Part shown: piece after piece, positions 7,162 through 15,438 of the stretch
Numbering within the stretch: the first letter of the stretch is position 1
How the letters are laid out: each line of letters starts with the position of its first letter
Assembly: GCA_937892215.1 (NCBI GenBank)
Contig: CALAVE010000044.1
Span: forward strand, 1 to 64,000
Length of the DNA: 64,000 nt
Direction: 5' to 3'
From: an uncultured Porphyromonadaceae bacterium
GTDB lineage: Bacteria > Bacteroidota > Bacteroidia > Bacteroidales > Muribaculaceae
The notes under the pieces: model-generated
Told to the model about the DNA's origin: nothing
Databases searched by the model: none
Seen by the model: the letters and a program-made list of their open reading frames with translations, nothing else
Translations under genes and position numbers: made by a program

Positions 7162-7839
7162 ATGAGCACTTTGGAAAGATTGAAAATTTTGACAAAAAAA
7201 CTTGTGGCTGATGGGTATGCCAAGAACCAAAAGGAATTGGCCAAGAAATTAGGTTATACCGAAAGCTCTTTTTCTCAAATTCTCAATGGGCATGTAAATT
7301 TCCCTAACACTTTGAAACACAAGTTAAAGGAACTTGACAACTCCATTAATATAAACTGGCTTATTACTGGTGAAGGCCCGATGACCATAGAGGAAATGCC
7401 AAATCAACCACAAGACCGTGATATTATATTAGTCCCGGTTCTGAATCTTGATTCGCGCGGTGGGTTTAATTTTAATGCCATTGTTGATGCACCGGAATAC
7501 ATTGTCTCGTATATGCCATTCAATAAGGCCGTAGCAATGGATGGGGATTTCGTCCTTACTGTATATGGAGATAGTATGGCACCACGATACCCCAGTGGTT
7601 CACGCATACTTGTCAGGCCTATACCCATGTGGCAGGAGTACATAGAATTCGGCACGCCTCATGTCCTTGACCTGATGGATGAGCGAAGACTACTAAAGAT
7701 AATTGACAAGGGTAGCGATAAAAGCCATTTCCTGTTACGAAGCCTCAACCCGGAATACCAGGCGAACGAAATCAACAAGTCGATTATCCGTAGGGTTTTC
7801 CGTGTGCTTGCCTCTATATCCTTAGAATCATTAATATAA
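7162..7839 (+). CDS. CI-like repressor, HTH plus S24 peptidase
   Basis: 225 aa. N-terminal helix-turn-helix (NQKELAKKLGYTESSFSQIL, residues 20-40) and C-terminal LexA/CI-type S24 domain with the catalytic serine in YGDSMAPRYPSG (about Ser137) and a lysine in RRLLKIIDKG (about Lys178). Such repressors keep the prophage silent and may self-cleave upon DNA damage. It is divergent from the early operon, with 128 bp of AT-rich operator DNA between. Typical AG cleavage dyad not located. Firm family call. Confidence 0.88.
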   Translation: MSTLERLKILTKKLVADGYAKNQKELAKKLGYTESSFSQILNGHVNFPNTLKHKLKELDNSININWLITGEGPMTIEEMPNQPQDRDIILVPVLNLDSRGGFNFNAIVDAPEYIVSYMPFNKAVAMDGDFVLTVYGDSMAPRYPSGSRILVRPIPMWQEYIEFGTPHVLDLMDERRLLKIIDKGSDKSHFLLRSLNPEYQANEINKSIIRRVFRVLASISLESLI

Positions 7840-7850
7840 ATTATAAACTT

Positions 7851-8186
7851 ATGGGACGAAAAGTTGAGAACGTGAATTCCGCGAAAAAGCGCATTAGGGA
7901 ATTCTTCTATTCAAAAGGGTTGGATTTGAAGACAGCAGAGTCTCGTTGCGGCTATGCCAGAGGTTTCTTGTCGGCTGGGGGTGTGGTCGGTTCCGACAAA
8001 TTGGAGAAACTTGTAGCGGCCTATCCGGAAATAGATTTGAACTGGGTTGTCACCGGAGTAGTTCGGGAAGACAACATCAAAATGCCAGAGAGTAACACGT
8101 ATAAGGATGCCTATCATGCGGCTATGTTGCAGATTAGTGCGCTTAATCGGTTAGTTGAAGAGTTGGAAGATAAAGTTGTCGAATAA
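7851..8186 (+). CDS. second HTH-like phage regulator
   Basis: 111 aa, 11 bp downstream of the CI-like gene and in the same direction. Residues 10-70 resemble the N-terminal part of phage repressors (IREFFYSKGLDLKTAESRCG, then LEKLVAAYPEIDLNWVVTG), which includes the INW-type strand seen in the CI gene (SININWLITGEG). The tail is a coiled-coil-like helix (residues 85-111). Probably a DNA-binding partner or modifier of the repressor; last gene before the attachment site. Confidence 0.7.
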   Translation: MGRKVENVNSAKKRIREFFYSKGLDLKTAESRCGYARGFLSAGGVVGSDKLEKLVAAYPEIDLNWVVTGVVREDNIKMPESNTYKDAYHAAMLQISALNRLVEELEDKVVE

Positions 8187-8187
8187 A

Positions 8188-8206
8188 TGGCAACATATTG
8201 GCAACA
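8188..8206. repeat. two TGGCAACA repeats near attR
   Basis: TGGCAACA occurs at 8188-8195 and 8199-8206, an 11-bp period (one helical turn), just inside the element relative to the tRNA fragment. This is where tyrosine-integrase arm sites or excisionase sites commonly lie. Only two copies, so the call is tentative. Confidence 0.3.
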
Positions 8207-8256
8207 AATAAAAATTTCTCTTTTAACATGCTGATAATAAACACACTTAAAGTACA

Positions 8257-8311
8257 CCGCATCAGCTTCCCAAGCTGAGGGCCGCGGGTTCGAGTCCCGT
8301 TTACCGCTCAA
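8257..8311 (+). other. attR candidate: 3' half of tRNA-Gly(CCC)
   Basis: The sequence gives a complete anticodon arm (8262-8278, loop TTCCCAA, anticodon CCC at 8269-8271), variable loop, T-arm (8284-8300, loop TTCGAGT) and 3' acceptor strand TTACCGC with T-CAA after it. The matching 5' acceptor strand GCGGTAA and D-arm are absent upstream, where phage DNA stands instead. A 3' tRNA fragment at the edge of a phage-like region is the standard mark of integration into the 3' end of a tRNA gene, so the intact tRNA-Gly should lie left of the window. Integrase gene not seen here. Confidence 0.75.
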
Positions 8312-8326
8312 CTGATTAATTGAGAA

Positions 8327-8366
8327 ATGTGCTGGAGAGGTGAAAACCGAGTCCGGCACATTTTTT
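8327..8366 (+). terminator. tRNA/attR-distal terminator
   Basis: ATGTGCTGGA (8327-8336) pairs with TCCGGCACAT (8352-8361) over 10 positions with one T-G, followed by TTTTTT. It follows the tRNA fragment directly and probably ended the original tRNA-Gly transcript. Confidence 0.75.
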
Positions 8367-8648
8367 GTGTGCCTGATGATATGGCTGGGGACAACGAGCA
8401 AACAATGGGGAGCAACAAGATGAGGTTGCGGCCTACAGGGCCTACAGGACTTATGTTAATACCATACAAAAATGATGGAATTAGGCAAAAGGAGATGAGG
8501 AACAGAGCGAAACGAAGTGGGGGGAAAAAACGGCGATGTTAACATAGTTTGTGTGGCATGGGCACGAATGTTGCTCACCTGGGGTGGTAAATTTGCATCA
8601 GAAAGTTAAACCAGAGCGTCCCCAGGGACGACAAAAACAGGAAGAGCA
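8367..8648. other. gap with no clear gene
   Basis: Purine-rich stretch after the terminator with no supported ORF (a 71-codon frame from 8327 starts inside the terminator hairpin). It contains a -7 box TAAATTTG at 8588-8595 that can serve the small gene starting at 8661. Confidence 0.5.
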
Positions 8649-8660
8649 ATGATTACTACA

Positions 8661-8882
8661 ATGAAAAACAGGATTTCTCCGAGCGATCAAGTATTCGCCA
8701 GCATTGAGAACAACGGACGTGTTCTCGCCACGATGAACAAGAGCAATTTCAGCAGCACAGAAGACGTGATGCGGCTGATAATGTCGATGGCCGGCAAATG
8801 GATGGGAGTGGCGAGAATCAGCATCCGCAACAAGAGTCAGGGTTGGACCGAGAACCGGGCCATAGCGCTGAGTTGCTGCTAA
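8661..8882 (+). CDS. small conserved-looking hypothetical protein
   Basis: 73 aa from the ATG at 8661 (MKNRISPSDQVFASIEN); an upstream in-frame ATG at 8649 would add MITT. A Bacteroidetes -7 box TAAATTTG lies about 65 bp upstream. The product is basic, with the pattern EDVMRLIMSMAGKWMGVARI then VRNKSQGW-like RNKSQGWTENRAI, looking like a small folded domain. Not recognised as a named family; function unknown. Confidence 0.6.
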   Translation: MKNRISPSDQVFASIENNGRVLATMNKSNFSSTEDVMRLIMSMAGKWMGVARISIRNKSQGWTENRAIALSCC

Positions 8883-8943
8883 ATCGTCACAAGTAAATTA
8901 ATAGCACCCACATAAAGGGGATGCGCGGGCAGAGGAAGGTGTA

Positions 8944-8975
8944 TTTGGAGAATTGACTAATAATCGCTACATTTG
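8944..8975 (+). promoter_or_regulatory. promoter of the GT2 glycosyltransferase gene
   Basis: TTTG (8944-8947), 20 bp, then TACATTTG (8968-8975), an exact TTTG/TAnnTTTG promoter. The ATG of the gene is at 8985, only 9 bp after the -7 box, so the mRNA would have almost no leader. It also argues against the upstream TTG start inside the box. Confidence 0.65.
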
Positions 8976-8984
8976 CGAGAGATT

Positions 8985-9935
8985 ATGAAAAAGAAAGTGT
9001 CCATAATAATTCCGTGCCACAACGAAGAGGCATCGCTACGGCAACTATACGCAGGCGTGACCGAGGTAACCGGTGCCCTACCCGACTATGAGTGGGAACT
9101 GCTATTCATTAACGATGGCAGCACCGACGGGACACTGCAGGTGATTAAAGAACTGCGAGAGGGAGACGGGCGTATAGGCTATGCCGACCTGTCGCGCAAC
9201 TTCGGTAAGGAGAGCGCGATGCTGGCCGGGATAGACTACGCTACCGGCGACTGCGCAATTATAATGGACGCCGACCTGCAAGACCCACCGGCACTGATAC
9301 CCGAGATGCTGCGATGGTGGGAAGAAGGCTATCAGGACGTGTATGCACGGCGTAAGAGCCGCGGCAAAGAATCGAGGGTGCGACGGAGGCTGACGCTGGC
9401 TTACTACAAACTGCTACAGCGCACGTCGAGAGTGAACGTACTGCAGAACGTGGGGGACTTCCGTCTGCTGGACCGCAAATGCTTAGACGCGCTGCGCCAG
9501 TTACGCGAGAGCGAGCGCTACACAAAGGGACTATTCTGCTGGATAGGCTACCGGAAGAAAGAGATAGAGTTTGACCGCGGCGACCGCGTGAGCGGCAGTT
9601 CATCGTACTCAATGTGGGCGCTTATCAATCTGGCCATAGAGGGCATCACCTCGTTCACCACTGTCCCACTGCGAATTGCCACACTGATGGGCTTTGTGAT
9701 TTCGTTCCTCACAATTATCTACATAGCGTATTTTCTGGTTAAGACCCTACTCTACGGCGACCCGGTTCGCGGCTTCCCCACGCTGGTGATAGTGACGCTG
9801 TTTCTGGGCGGAGTGCAACTGTTCTCACTGGGAATCATAGGCGAGTATCTGGGGAAAGTGTATCATGAGACAAAACGGCGTCCGGTGTATCTCGTGAACG
9901 AATACTCCGAGCCAAACGAGACCGAAAAGAATTAA
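8985..9935 (+). CDS. family 2 glycosyltransferase, membrane-bound (GtrB/DPM1-like)
   Basis: 316 aa. N-terminal GT-A domain with VSIIIPCHNEEA, FINDGSTDGT and the metal-binding MDADLQDPP, then two membrane segments near the C-terminus (about residues 230-260 and 270-290). This is the bactoprenol-phosphate glycosyltransferase layout: sugar is moved from an NDP-sugar to undecaprenyl phosphate at the inner membrane for later use in glycan modification. No flippase or third Gtr gene is next to it. Start at 8985 chosen because the promoter covers the earlier TTG. Confidence 0.88.
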   Translation: MKKKVSIIIPCHNEEASLRQLYAGVTEVTGALPDYEWELLFINDGSTDGTLQVIKELREGDGRIGYADLSRNFGKESAMLAGIDYATGDCAIIMDADLQDPPALIPEMLRWWEEGYQDVYARRKSRGKESRVRRRLTLAYYKLLQRTSRVNVLQNVGDFRLLDRKCLDALRQLRESERYTKGLFCWIGYRKKEIEFDRGDRVSGSSSYSMWALINLAIEGITSFTTVPLRIATLMGFVISFLTIIYIAYFLVKTLLYGDPVRGFPTLVIVTLFLGGVQLFSLGIIGEYLGKVYHETKRRPVYLVNEYSEPNETEKN

Positions 9936-9940
9936 ACGAG

Positions 9941-9987
9941 AAACAGTTTGGGTGTGCCGTGATGAACGCGACACACCCAAACTGTTT
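9941..9987. terminator. bidirectional hairpin terminator
   Basis: A perfect 16-bp inverted repeat (AAACAGTTTGGGTGTG, 9941-9956, with its complement at 9972-9987) lies between the convergent glycosyltransferase and amylase genes. The plus side continues with TTTTAT; the minus side has a weaker T run. Confidence 0.8.
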
Positions 9988-10023
9988 TATGTAAAGGCAG
10001 CCTAACAGGCGGTAGTTCAGCAA

Positions 10024-12705
10024 TTAATCACCCATGACAATGCCGGCGAGGGCAACTACGTCGGCCACGTCGATACCATCCTCACCGTTCATGTCGGCCA
10101 CGGCGGCGTTAAAGCCTTCGACCGAGTCGCCCATAGTGTAATTAGCGAGAGCGACCACATCGCTTACATCGACATTGCCGTCGTTGTTCACGTCCCCCAT
10201 GAGCAAGGTGAACTCACCCGGGAAGAGCAGGCTAAACGTCATGGAGCTTGCATTCAGTTCAACAGCGTACAAACCATCGGCGAGTCCATCCAGACTATAG
10301 AGGAAGTTGTCGGCAGGAGTTAGAGTTACGTCGGTGTGATGTTCGGTATTAAGTCCGTACCAGTATGCGCCATTGCCTGGATACCACCGATCGCGCGCCT
10401 TGTCGTGGAACTGGAGCACAGCCGGCATGGTCAGGTCCAGACCATAGATAGAGAACAGAGATTCATTCTCGCCCTTGACGGTGAGAGGCAAAGTGCGGAC
10501 ATTCTCCCAAGTGGTATTGTCCTGGGCCAAAGTACCGAAACGGACCTCGAAATCGTACCCAACAGGTTCACCGGAGAATCCGGTAACTGTAAGTTGGTGC
10601 GTGGTAGCAGAATAGGTGAACGAGTAGGTTCCGGCCGCGATGGTGGCGTTAGACACGTTATCGCCCGCAAGAAGAGTCACGGTGCTGTTGGCGGCAGTGA
10701 TTTCGCCGTTGTAACCATACCAAGTGCCATCGTCGATCACCTTGAAGTTAGGAATACCGTTCTCCCAGTCCTTAATAGCAGTGAGGGAGACGTTGCTAAG
10801 AGTATAGACGTCGCGGCTGCTGTCGTAGGCGAACTTGTAGGTGTCGCTCGGAGCCCATGAGGAGATTTCGCCCACGAGGTAGATGTCGTGCTCGGTTACT
10901 ATCGGCTCCGAAGAGGAAGATGGAACCGTGGTGGTAGCCACTCCCTGCCCCTCAATGTAGTAACCGTGATTGACGAAAGCACCGGTGAACGTCTTGTTAG
11001 CATCGGCGCTGCCGTTCTTGGTGAAAATCAAGTTGGTGGGCATTGCGTCGGCGGCAGAGATGTTAACCTCATATTTGTATATAACCTTACCCTCGGCAGT
11101 GACACCAAGGCGAGAGAGTTGGTCGCCCGGCCAACTGTTGGCTGTGAACTGGCCCTTATCGGCATTCCAGAGCCATACACAGATGGTGGCCTCCTCCGGG
11201 CACTCATAGAACACGGAGCAGTAAGAGCTGTCGGTCAAGTCGCCGAGAGGTTGCTCCGGCTCAATGTCTCCGCCCGACTCACCTTTGACGTAAACACGGT
11301 AGCCCTTAGCCTCCAGAGTGAACGACTGAGACGAAGACAGAGACTGGTCGGTGCGGCTAACACCCGATGCAACTGTCTGACTGTTGAGCCACAAGGACCA
11401 CTCTCCTGCCGCAAGGCCACTGAGCGTTGCGGTGGCCGAAGAAGTGCCGACGTTGATAACCACAAGAATCTGGCTTGAGCCCTTAGTTCGTGTGAAAGCG
11501 AGAACCGAGTTACTGCCGGAAACTGTAATCCAATTAACGGCAGGATTCTGTGAAGGTGACTTGTAGTGGATGAGCGCATCCTGGCTGTGCTTGAGAGCGG
11601 TGAGAGTGCGAATGGTGTTTCGCATTTTGGCATCGGAAGAGTTCCAGTTAATCTTGGTATCATTGAAATAGTCCAGAATCTGGTTGCCGCCGGTTTCCTG
11701 CCCATTGTAGATGAGCGGCATTCCGAAAGCCGTATAAGCCAGCACGGTGAGAGCGTAGCGATTGTCGCCGTACATTGTGGTGAGCGTGCGTCCACCTTCG
11801 TTGTAGTTCTGGTCGTGGTTGGTGACGTAAAGCATACGTCCGAACGACTTGCCTGAAGAAGCCGAAACCAGCGTATTCACGGCATTCTTGAGCGTATTGG
11901 CCGAAGTGCCCCCCGAGCCGAAACCGGCCATACTTGACTGGAAACGCCATGCATAGTCGTAATCGAAGCCTGCAGACTGGAGACGAGTAGCATCCTGGGC
12001 GATGTCGGCCTCCCCGAGGAAGGTTATGGTCTTTCCTGCCTTATAGGACTTAATCATGGGTATGGTGTTCTGCCAGTAAGAAGCCGGGATGGCGCTACTG
12101 GAGATGAAGTCGCAGCGGTACCCATCCACATCAGCCTGGTCAATCCAGAACTTGAGGCAGTCGTTCATGGCAGAAACAAGGTCGGAGTTGGAGTAATTGA
12201 GTTGATAGACATCACCATAGCCGTTAGGATTGACGAAGTTACCGTTGCTCTTAGTGTAATACTCCGGGTGGGAAGTAACCCAATCGGCGTTAGTGGCAGT
12301 GTGGTTAGGCACCCAGTCGAGCCACACGAGCATATTGAGCGAGTGCGCCTTGGTGACAAACGCCTTGAGGTCGGCAATGGAGCCGTAAGCGGGATTGGTT
12401 TTCTGGAAATTGGTGGCAGCGTAAGGGCTGTTGATGCCACCGCCACGTGGATAAATGGGCATAAGCCAAACCACATCGACACCCATCGCCTTGAGGTCGG
12501 CAAGTTTGTTGGCCGCGGCGGCAAAAGTGCCAGCCGAAGTGAAGGAGCCCACATTCATCTCATAGACCACATAGTGCCCTTCGTCACGGCCCCCTGCGGC
12601 AGAGTTAATCTCATCGGTGAAGTCTGCAGCCAGCGTATTAGAAGCGGCAAAAGCCATAACCGCCAGGAACAGCCAGAATTTCACATTCGAAACACCAAAT
12701 TTCAT
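10024..12705 (-). CDS. secreted GH13 alpha-amylase with starch-binding and dockerin-like domains
   Basis: 893 aa. Signal peptide (about residues 1-26), then a GH13 barrel with the four signature regions LDWVPNHT, GYRCDFIS (Asp nucleophile), FLGEADI (Glu acid/base) and VTNHDQN. From about residue 490 come a CBM26-like starch-binding module (CVWLWNADKGQF region), a SusE/F-like module (YLVGEISSWAPSD region) and another beta domain. The last 60 residues contain two dockerin-like F-hands, DVNNDGNVDVSDVVALANY and DMNGEDGIDVADVVALAG. It would cleave alpha-glucans outside the cell. A -7 box (TATTTTTG, 12758-12765) precedes the gene. No susCD pair is nearby. Confidence 0.88.
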   Translation of the reverse strand: MKFGVSNVKFWLFLAVMAFAASNTLAADFTDEINSAAGGRDEGHYVVYEMNVGSFTSAGTFAAAANKLADLKAMGVDVVWLMPIYPRGGGINSPYAATNFQKTNPAYGSIADLKAFVTKAHSLNMLVWLDWVPNHTATNADWVTSHPEYYTKSNGNFVNPNGYGDVYQLNYSNSDLVSAMNDCLKFWIDQADVDGYRCDFISSSAIPASYWQNTIPMIKSYKAGKTITFLGEADIAQDATRLQSAGFDYDYAWRFQSSMAGFGSGGTSANTLKNAVNTLVSASSGKSFGRMLYVTNHDQNYNEGGRTLTTMYGDNRYALTVLAYTAFGMPLIYNGQETGGNQILDYFNDTKINWNSSDAKMRNTIRTLTALKHSQDALIHYKSPSQNPAVNWITVSGSNSVLAFTRTKGSSQILVVINVGTSSATATLSGLAAGEWSLWLNSQTVASGVSRTDQSLSSSQSFTLEAKGYRVYVKGESGGDIEPEQPLGDLTDSSYCSVFYECPEEATICVWLWNADKGQFTANSWPGDQLSRLGVTAEGKVIYKYEVNISAADAMPTNLIFTKNGSADANKTFTGAFVNHGYYIEGQGVATTTVPSSSSEPIVTEHDIYLVGEISSWAPSDTYKFAYDSSRDVYTLSNVSLTAIKDWENGIPNFKVIDDGTWYGYNGEITAANSTVTLLAGDNVSNATIAAGTYSFTYSATTHQLTVTGFSGEPVGYDFEVRFGTLAQDNTTWENVRTLPLTVKGENESLFSIYGLDLTMPAVLQFHDKARDRWYPGNGAYWYGLNTEHHTDVTLTPADNFLYSLDGLADGLYAVELNASSMTFSLLFPGEFTLLMGDVNNDGNVDVSDVVALANYTMGDSVEGFNAAVADMNGEDGIDVADVVALAGIVMGD

Positions 12706-12757
12706 AAGATTTAATTATATGTTAAACATGAATAGATTACAACATGAAAATTAATTA

Positions 12758-12765
12758 CAAAAATA
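12758..12765 (-). promoter_or_regulatory. -7 box of the amylase gene
   Basis: TATTTTTG on the minus strand matches TAnnTTTG, 52 bp upstream of the amylase ATG. No clear TTTG box lies 20 bp further up, so only half of the promoter is recognisable. Confidence 0.45.
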
Positions 12766-12876
12766 GGAATAATTTCGCATAAACTTGTTATGATATCCAA
12801 CGTTATAATACTCCATTTCAACGTTTTTAATGGCGGAACGCGGAAAAATGGCAGCCGGAGTGCGCAGGTGTTTCAG

Positions 12877-14148
12877 TCAGGACTTGGGAGGAGCCGAATA
12901 GAAACGAATGACTTTCTGAGAGGGTGCGGCATAGTTTTTCTGCGGTCGGGCAGCCTGCGCGCTGACTTGCGGCGCGAGTTTCACCACCTTGGCCCCCTGG
13001 CGGTTATTAATGCTGTCCACCGCCTTCATGAGTTTGCTGTGCTTTTCCTCGTCGATATTACTGAAGAGATTAAGTTGGACACCACGCTCCGGAAGCAAGT
13101 CGGTGACCATGACGCCAGCCTTACGATAAGCGAATCCGCGGCGGAAAATGCTGTTGAACGCCTGCATGGCGCAGTGAACCAGCACCATAGTGCTGGACGA
13201 CGGTGACGGGATGCATACCCGACAGGAGTTGGAATAGAACGGGAGGTCCTCCCTGTAATGGTCGCCGCGGAGATAGACGGTGAGAAAGGAAGCCACGGAG
13301 TGTTCGTCGCGCAGATGCTTGGCGCACATTTCGGTAAAAGTGAGCACAGCGTCCCACACGTCCTCTCGTCGATAGAACACCTTGGGGAAAGTGCGCGAAT
13401 TCATAATGGACTTTCGGGCCATATTCACCGGTGTTATGGGCTGGCAGTCTTCGCCTCGCAACTCCCGCAGAGTTCGCTCGGTGGTGACCGAATAGAGAGA
13501 ACGAATCATAGATGGCGGCAACTGTGCAAACTGGGCGGCCGTCCTTATTCCGCGAGAATAAAGCGCCGCAGTGAGTCGCCGGCCGATTCCCCAGACGTCG
13601 CTCACGTCGGTGCGTTCCAGCACATGCTGAATCAGGTCCTCGTCGGTGAGAGCCTGCACGCGGGACTTGTTGGCCGTGTCCTTCTTAGCCATGTGTGATG
13701 CAATCTTAGCGAGCGTGCGCGTGTGAGCCACGCCGATACTGACCGGGATTCCCGTGAACTTGAAGATTTTGCGGACCACATCGGCTGCAAGAGCGGAATT
13801 GCGCGGGTCGGGCTCGGGATACGGAAGTCGGAAAAACGCCTCGTCAACCGAGTAAATCTCAATGGACTCGAACGAGTCGCCAATCACCGACATGACACGA
13901 TGCGACATATCGCGATAGAGCACATGATTAGCCGACAGGACCACCACCAGTGAGGGGTCGGTGTAATCCTTAATCTGGAAAGTGGGGCATCCCATGGGTA
14001 TTCCCAGCGCTTTGGCCTCGTTGCTACGCGAGATGACGCAGCCGTCGTTGTTGCTCAGCACCACCACGGGCTTACCTAGGAGCGAAGGGTTGAACACCCT
14101 CTCGCACGACACGAAGAAATTATTGCAGTCGGCAAGTCCGTAGAGCAT
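12877..14148 (-). CDS. umuC: DNA polymerase V catalytic subunit, UmuC
   Basis: 423 aa from the ATG at 14148, the length of the E. coli protein; the frame extends upstream through umuD DNA but that part is not coding. N-terminus MLYGLADCNNFFVSCERVF carries the first catalytic Asp, and YSVDEAFF supplies the palm Asp-Glu pair, as in Y-family polymerases. C-terminal little finger domain and DUF4113-like tail follow. With UmuD it performs translesion synthesis after damage. It follows umuD by 19 bp in one operon. Confidence 0.93.
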   Translation of the reverse strand: MLYGLADCNNFFVSCERVFNPSLLGKPVVVLSNNDGCVISRSNEAKALGIPMGCPTFQIKDYTDPSLVVVLSANHVLYRDMSHRVMSVIGDSFESIEIYSVDEAFFRLPYPEPDPRNSALAADVVRKIFKFTGIPVSIGVAHTRTLAKIASHMAKKDTANKSRVQALTDEDLIQHVLERTDVSDVWGIGRRLTAALYSRGIRTAAQFAQLPPSMIRSLYSVTTERTLRELRGEDCQPITPVNMARKSIMNSRTFPKVFYRREDVWDAVLTFTEMCAKHLRDEHSVASFLTVYLRGDHYREDLPFYSNSCRVCIPSPSSSTMVLVHCAMQAFNSIFRRGFAYRKAGVMVTDLLPERGVQLNLFSNIDEEKHSKLMKAVDSINNRQGAKVVKLAPQVSAQAARPQKNYAAPSQKVIRFYSAPPKS

Positions 14149-14167
14149 AAAGCAGGGAAAAATGATA

Positions 14168-14608
14168 TTACACCGTAGTTTTGTGGATAATGTGAGATAC
14201 CACACCCCACACCTGGAAATTAGCCTCCTCACTAACAGGGATTTCAGGATAGTCGTTGTTAGCCGGCACAAGATAAAGGCGCCCGGCACGCAGCGATATA
14301 CGCTTGACGGTGAATTCACCGTCGAGGAAGCAGACAGCGATGTCGCCGTCGTTAGGCTCAAGCGAGCGGTCGATGATAAGCATATCGCCGTCGGCAATGC
14401 CAGCATCAATCATAGAGTCGCCGGTGACACGCGCGCAGAAAGTGGACGAAGGATTATGGATCAGTTCGCGATTGAGGTCGATGGAGTCGGGGTAACTGCC
14501 CTGCGCCGGCGAGGGGAATCCCGCCTGAATATGCTCCTCGAACACCTGGACCGCCAGTTCGTCGGAATCCTGAATCCTCAGTATGTTAAGATGTTCTGTT
14601 TCTCCCAT
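14168..14608 (-). CDS. umuD: UmuD, self-cleaving pol V subunit
   Basis: 146 aa from the ATG at 14608 (MGETEHLN); earlier in-frame starts give a non-homologous extension. The cleavage dyad Ala29-Gly30 (HIQAGFPSP), nucleophile Ser65 (VTGDSM) and base Lys102 (FTVKRI) are all in place, matching E. coli spacing (24/25, 60, 97). RecA-stimulated self-cleavage yields the active form that joins UmuC. A TAAATTTG -7 box lies at 14693-14700. No SOS box could be identified. Confidence 0.93.
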   Translation of the reverse strand: MGETEHLNILRIQDSDELAVQVFEEHIQAGFPSPAQGSYPDSIDLNRELIHNPSSTFCARVTGDSMIDAGIADGDMLIIDRSLEPNDGDIAVCFLDGEFTVKRISLRAGRLYLVPANNDYPEIPVSEEANFQVWGVVSHIIHKTTV

Positions 14609-15438
14609 AGTAATAACAATCAGGCAAAGCGGCCGGAGCGACATCCCCGGGAGTGATTTCACGGGGCGAACGCAGGCCATAAATTCTAAATGCAAATTTA
14701 CGCTTTTCGGTTCATATATGAGAAATATTCCGGACAATTTTTGGCTCATTCACCAAATGTCAGCCGGTAAATGTCAGTATCACACGACAACAAGTGCCAA
14801 AAGCCACCTAAAACAAAACATATTACAATCTGTAAGCATCAGTTTGAGCGAATAGCCATATAAATTAATAAGTCATTATTGTACAACAATTTACGACATA
14901 GAGCCGGATGCATTTTAATTCGTTGATTATCAGCCGTTTAATTGGGGAGGGTGAATATAGCACATTTATTTTTACTTATTAACTATAATTAAGTTTTAAC
15001 GTAAAATCCGCTATGGGAGCGGTTTTCAGGCACTTAACGGCTGAAAACCGAAAGCAGAAGAGCGATTCAGACTTTGCGGGTGGCCAAATTATGCCTAATT
15101 TTGCGGCATATTTGTTATTACAAATGTTATTAGGAGGGAAGCAATTTTTTAATACTTTATCTTTTTTGCTGAAGCAAAGCATGGGAATAGAGACTAAAAT
15201 CCGACAAAAAATCTGCCGGGTGGTGCCGCAGTTACCCCCCCCCAACAACACACTGTAATTCAACCAGTTACATATCCAAACGATTACACTGCCTTTATAT
15301 GTGTAGCCAGCCACAAAAAGTCAGTGCCGATATTTCGTGCCCATATTGCATATAAACAAGACGAACCGAAACATTCTAATATCCATCTATCACTCGAACG
15401 AAAAAATCAATCAATAACTTATATACCTCATTAAAATT
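14609..15438. other. 830-bp gap: umuD promoter, hairpin and C9 tract
   Basis: AT-rich DNA with no supported ORF. It holds the umuD -7 box (14693-14700, minus), a perfect 10-bp inverted repeat CGGTTTTCAG/CTGAAAACCG (15020-15029 and 15041-15050) not followed by a T run, a possible plus -7 box TAATTTTG near 15095, and a run of nine C (15235-15243). It is the upstream region of the large secreted protein gene and could carry its control elements. Confidence 0.5.

Noticed and set aside
8327..8542. 71-codon plus ORF after the tRNA fragment
   Set aside because: Begins inside the terminator hairpin and has no motif.
14149..14409. 87-codon upstream extension of the umuC frame
   Set aside because: It lies over umuD in another frame; the umuC start with its conserved N-terminus is at 14148.
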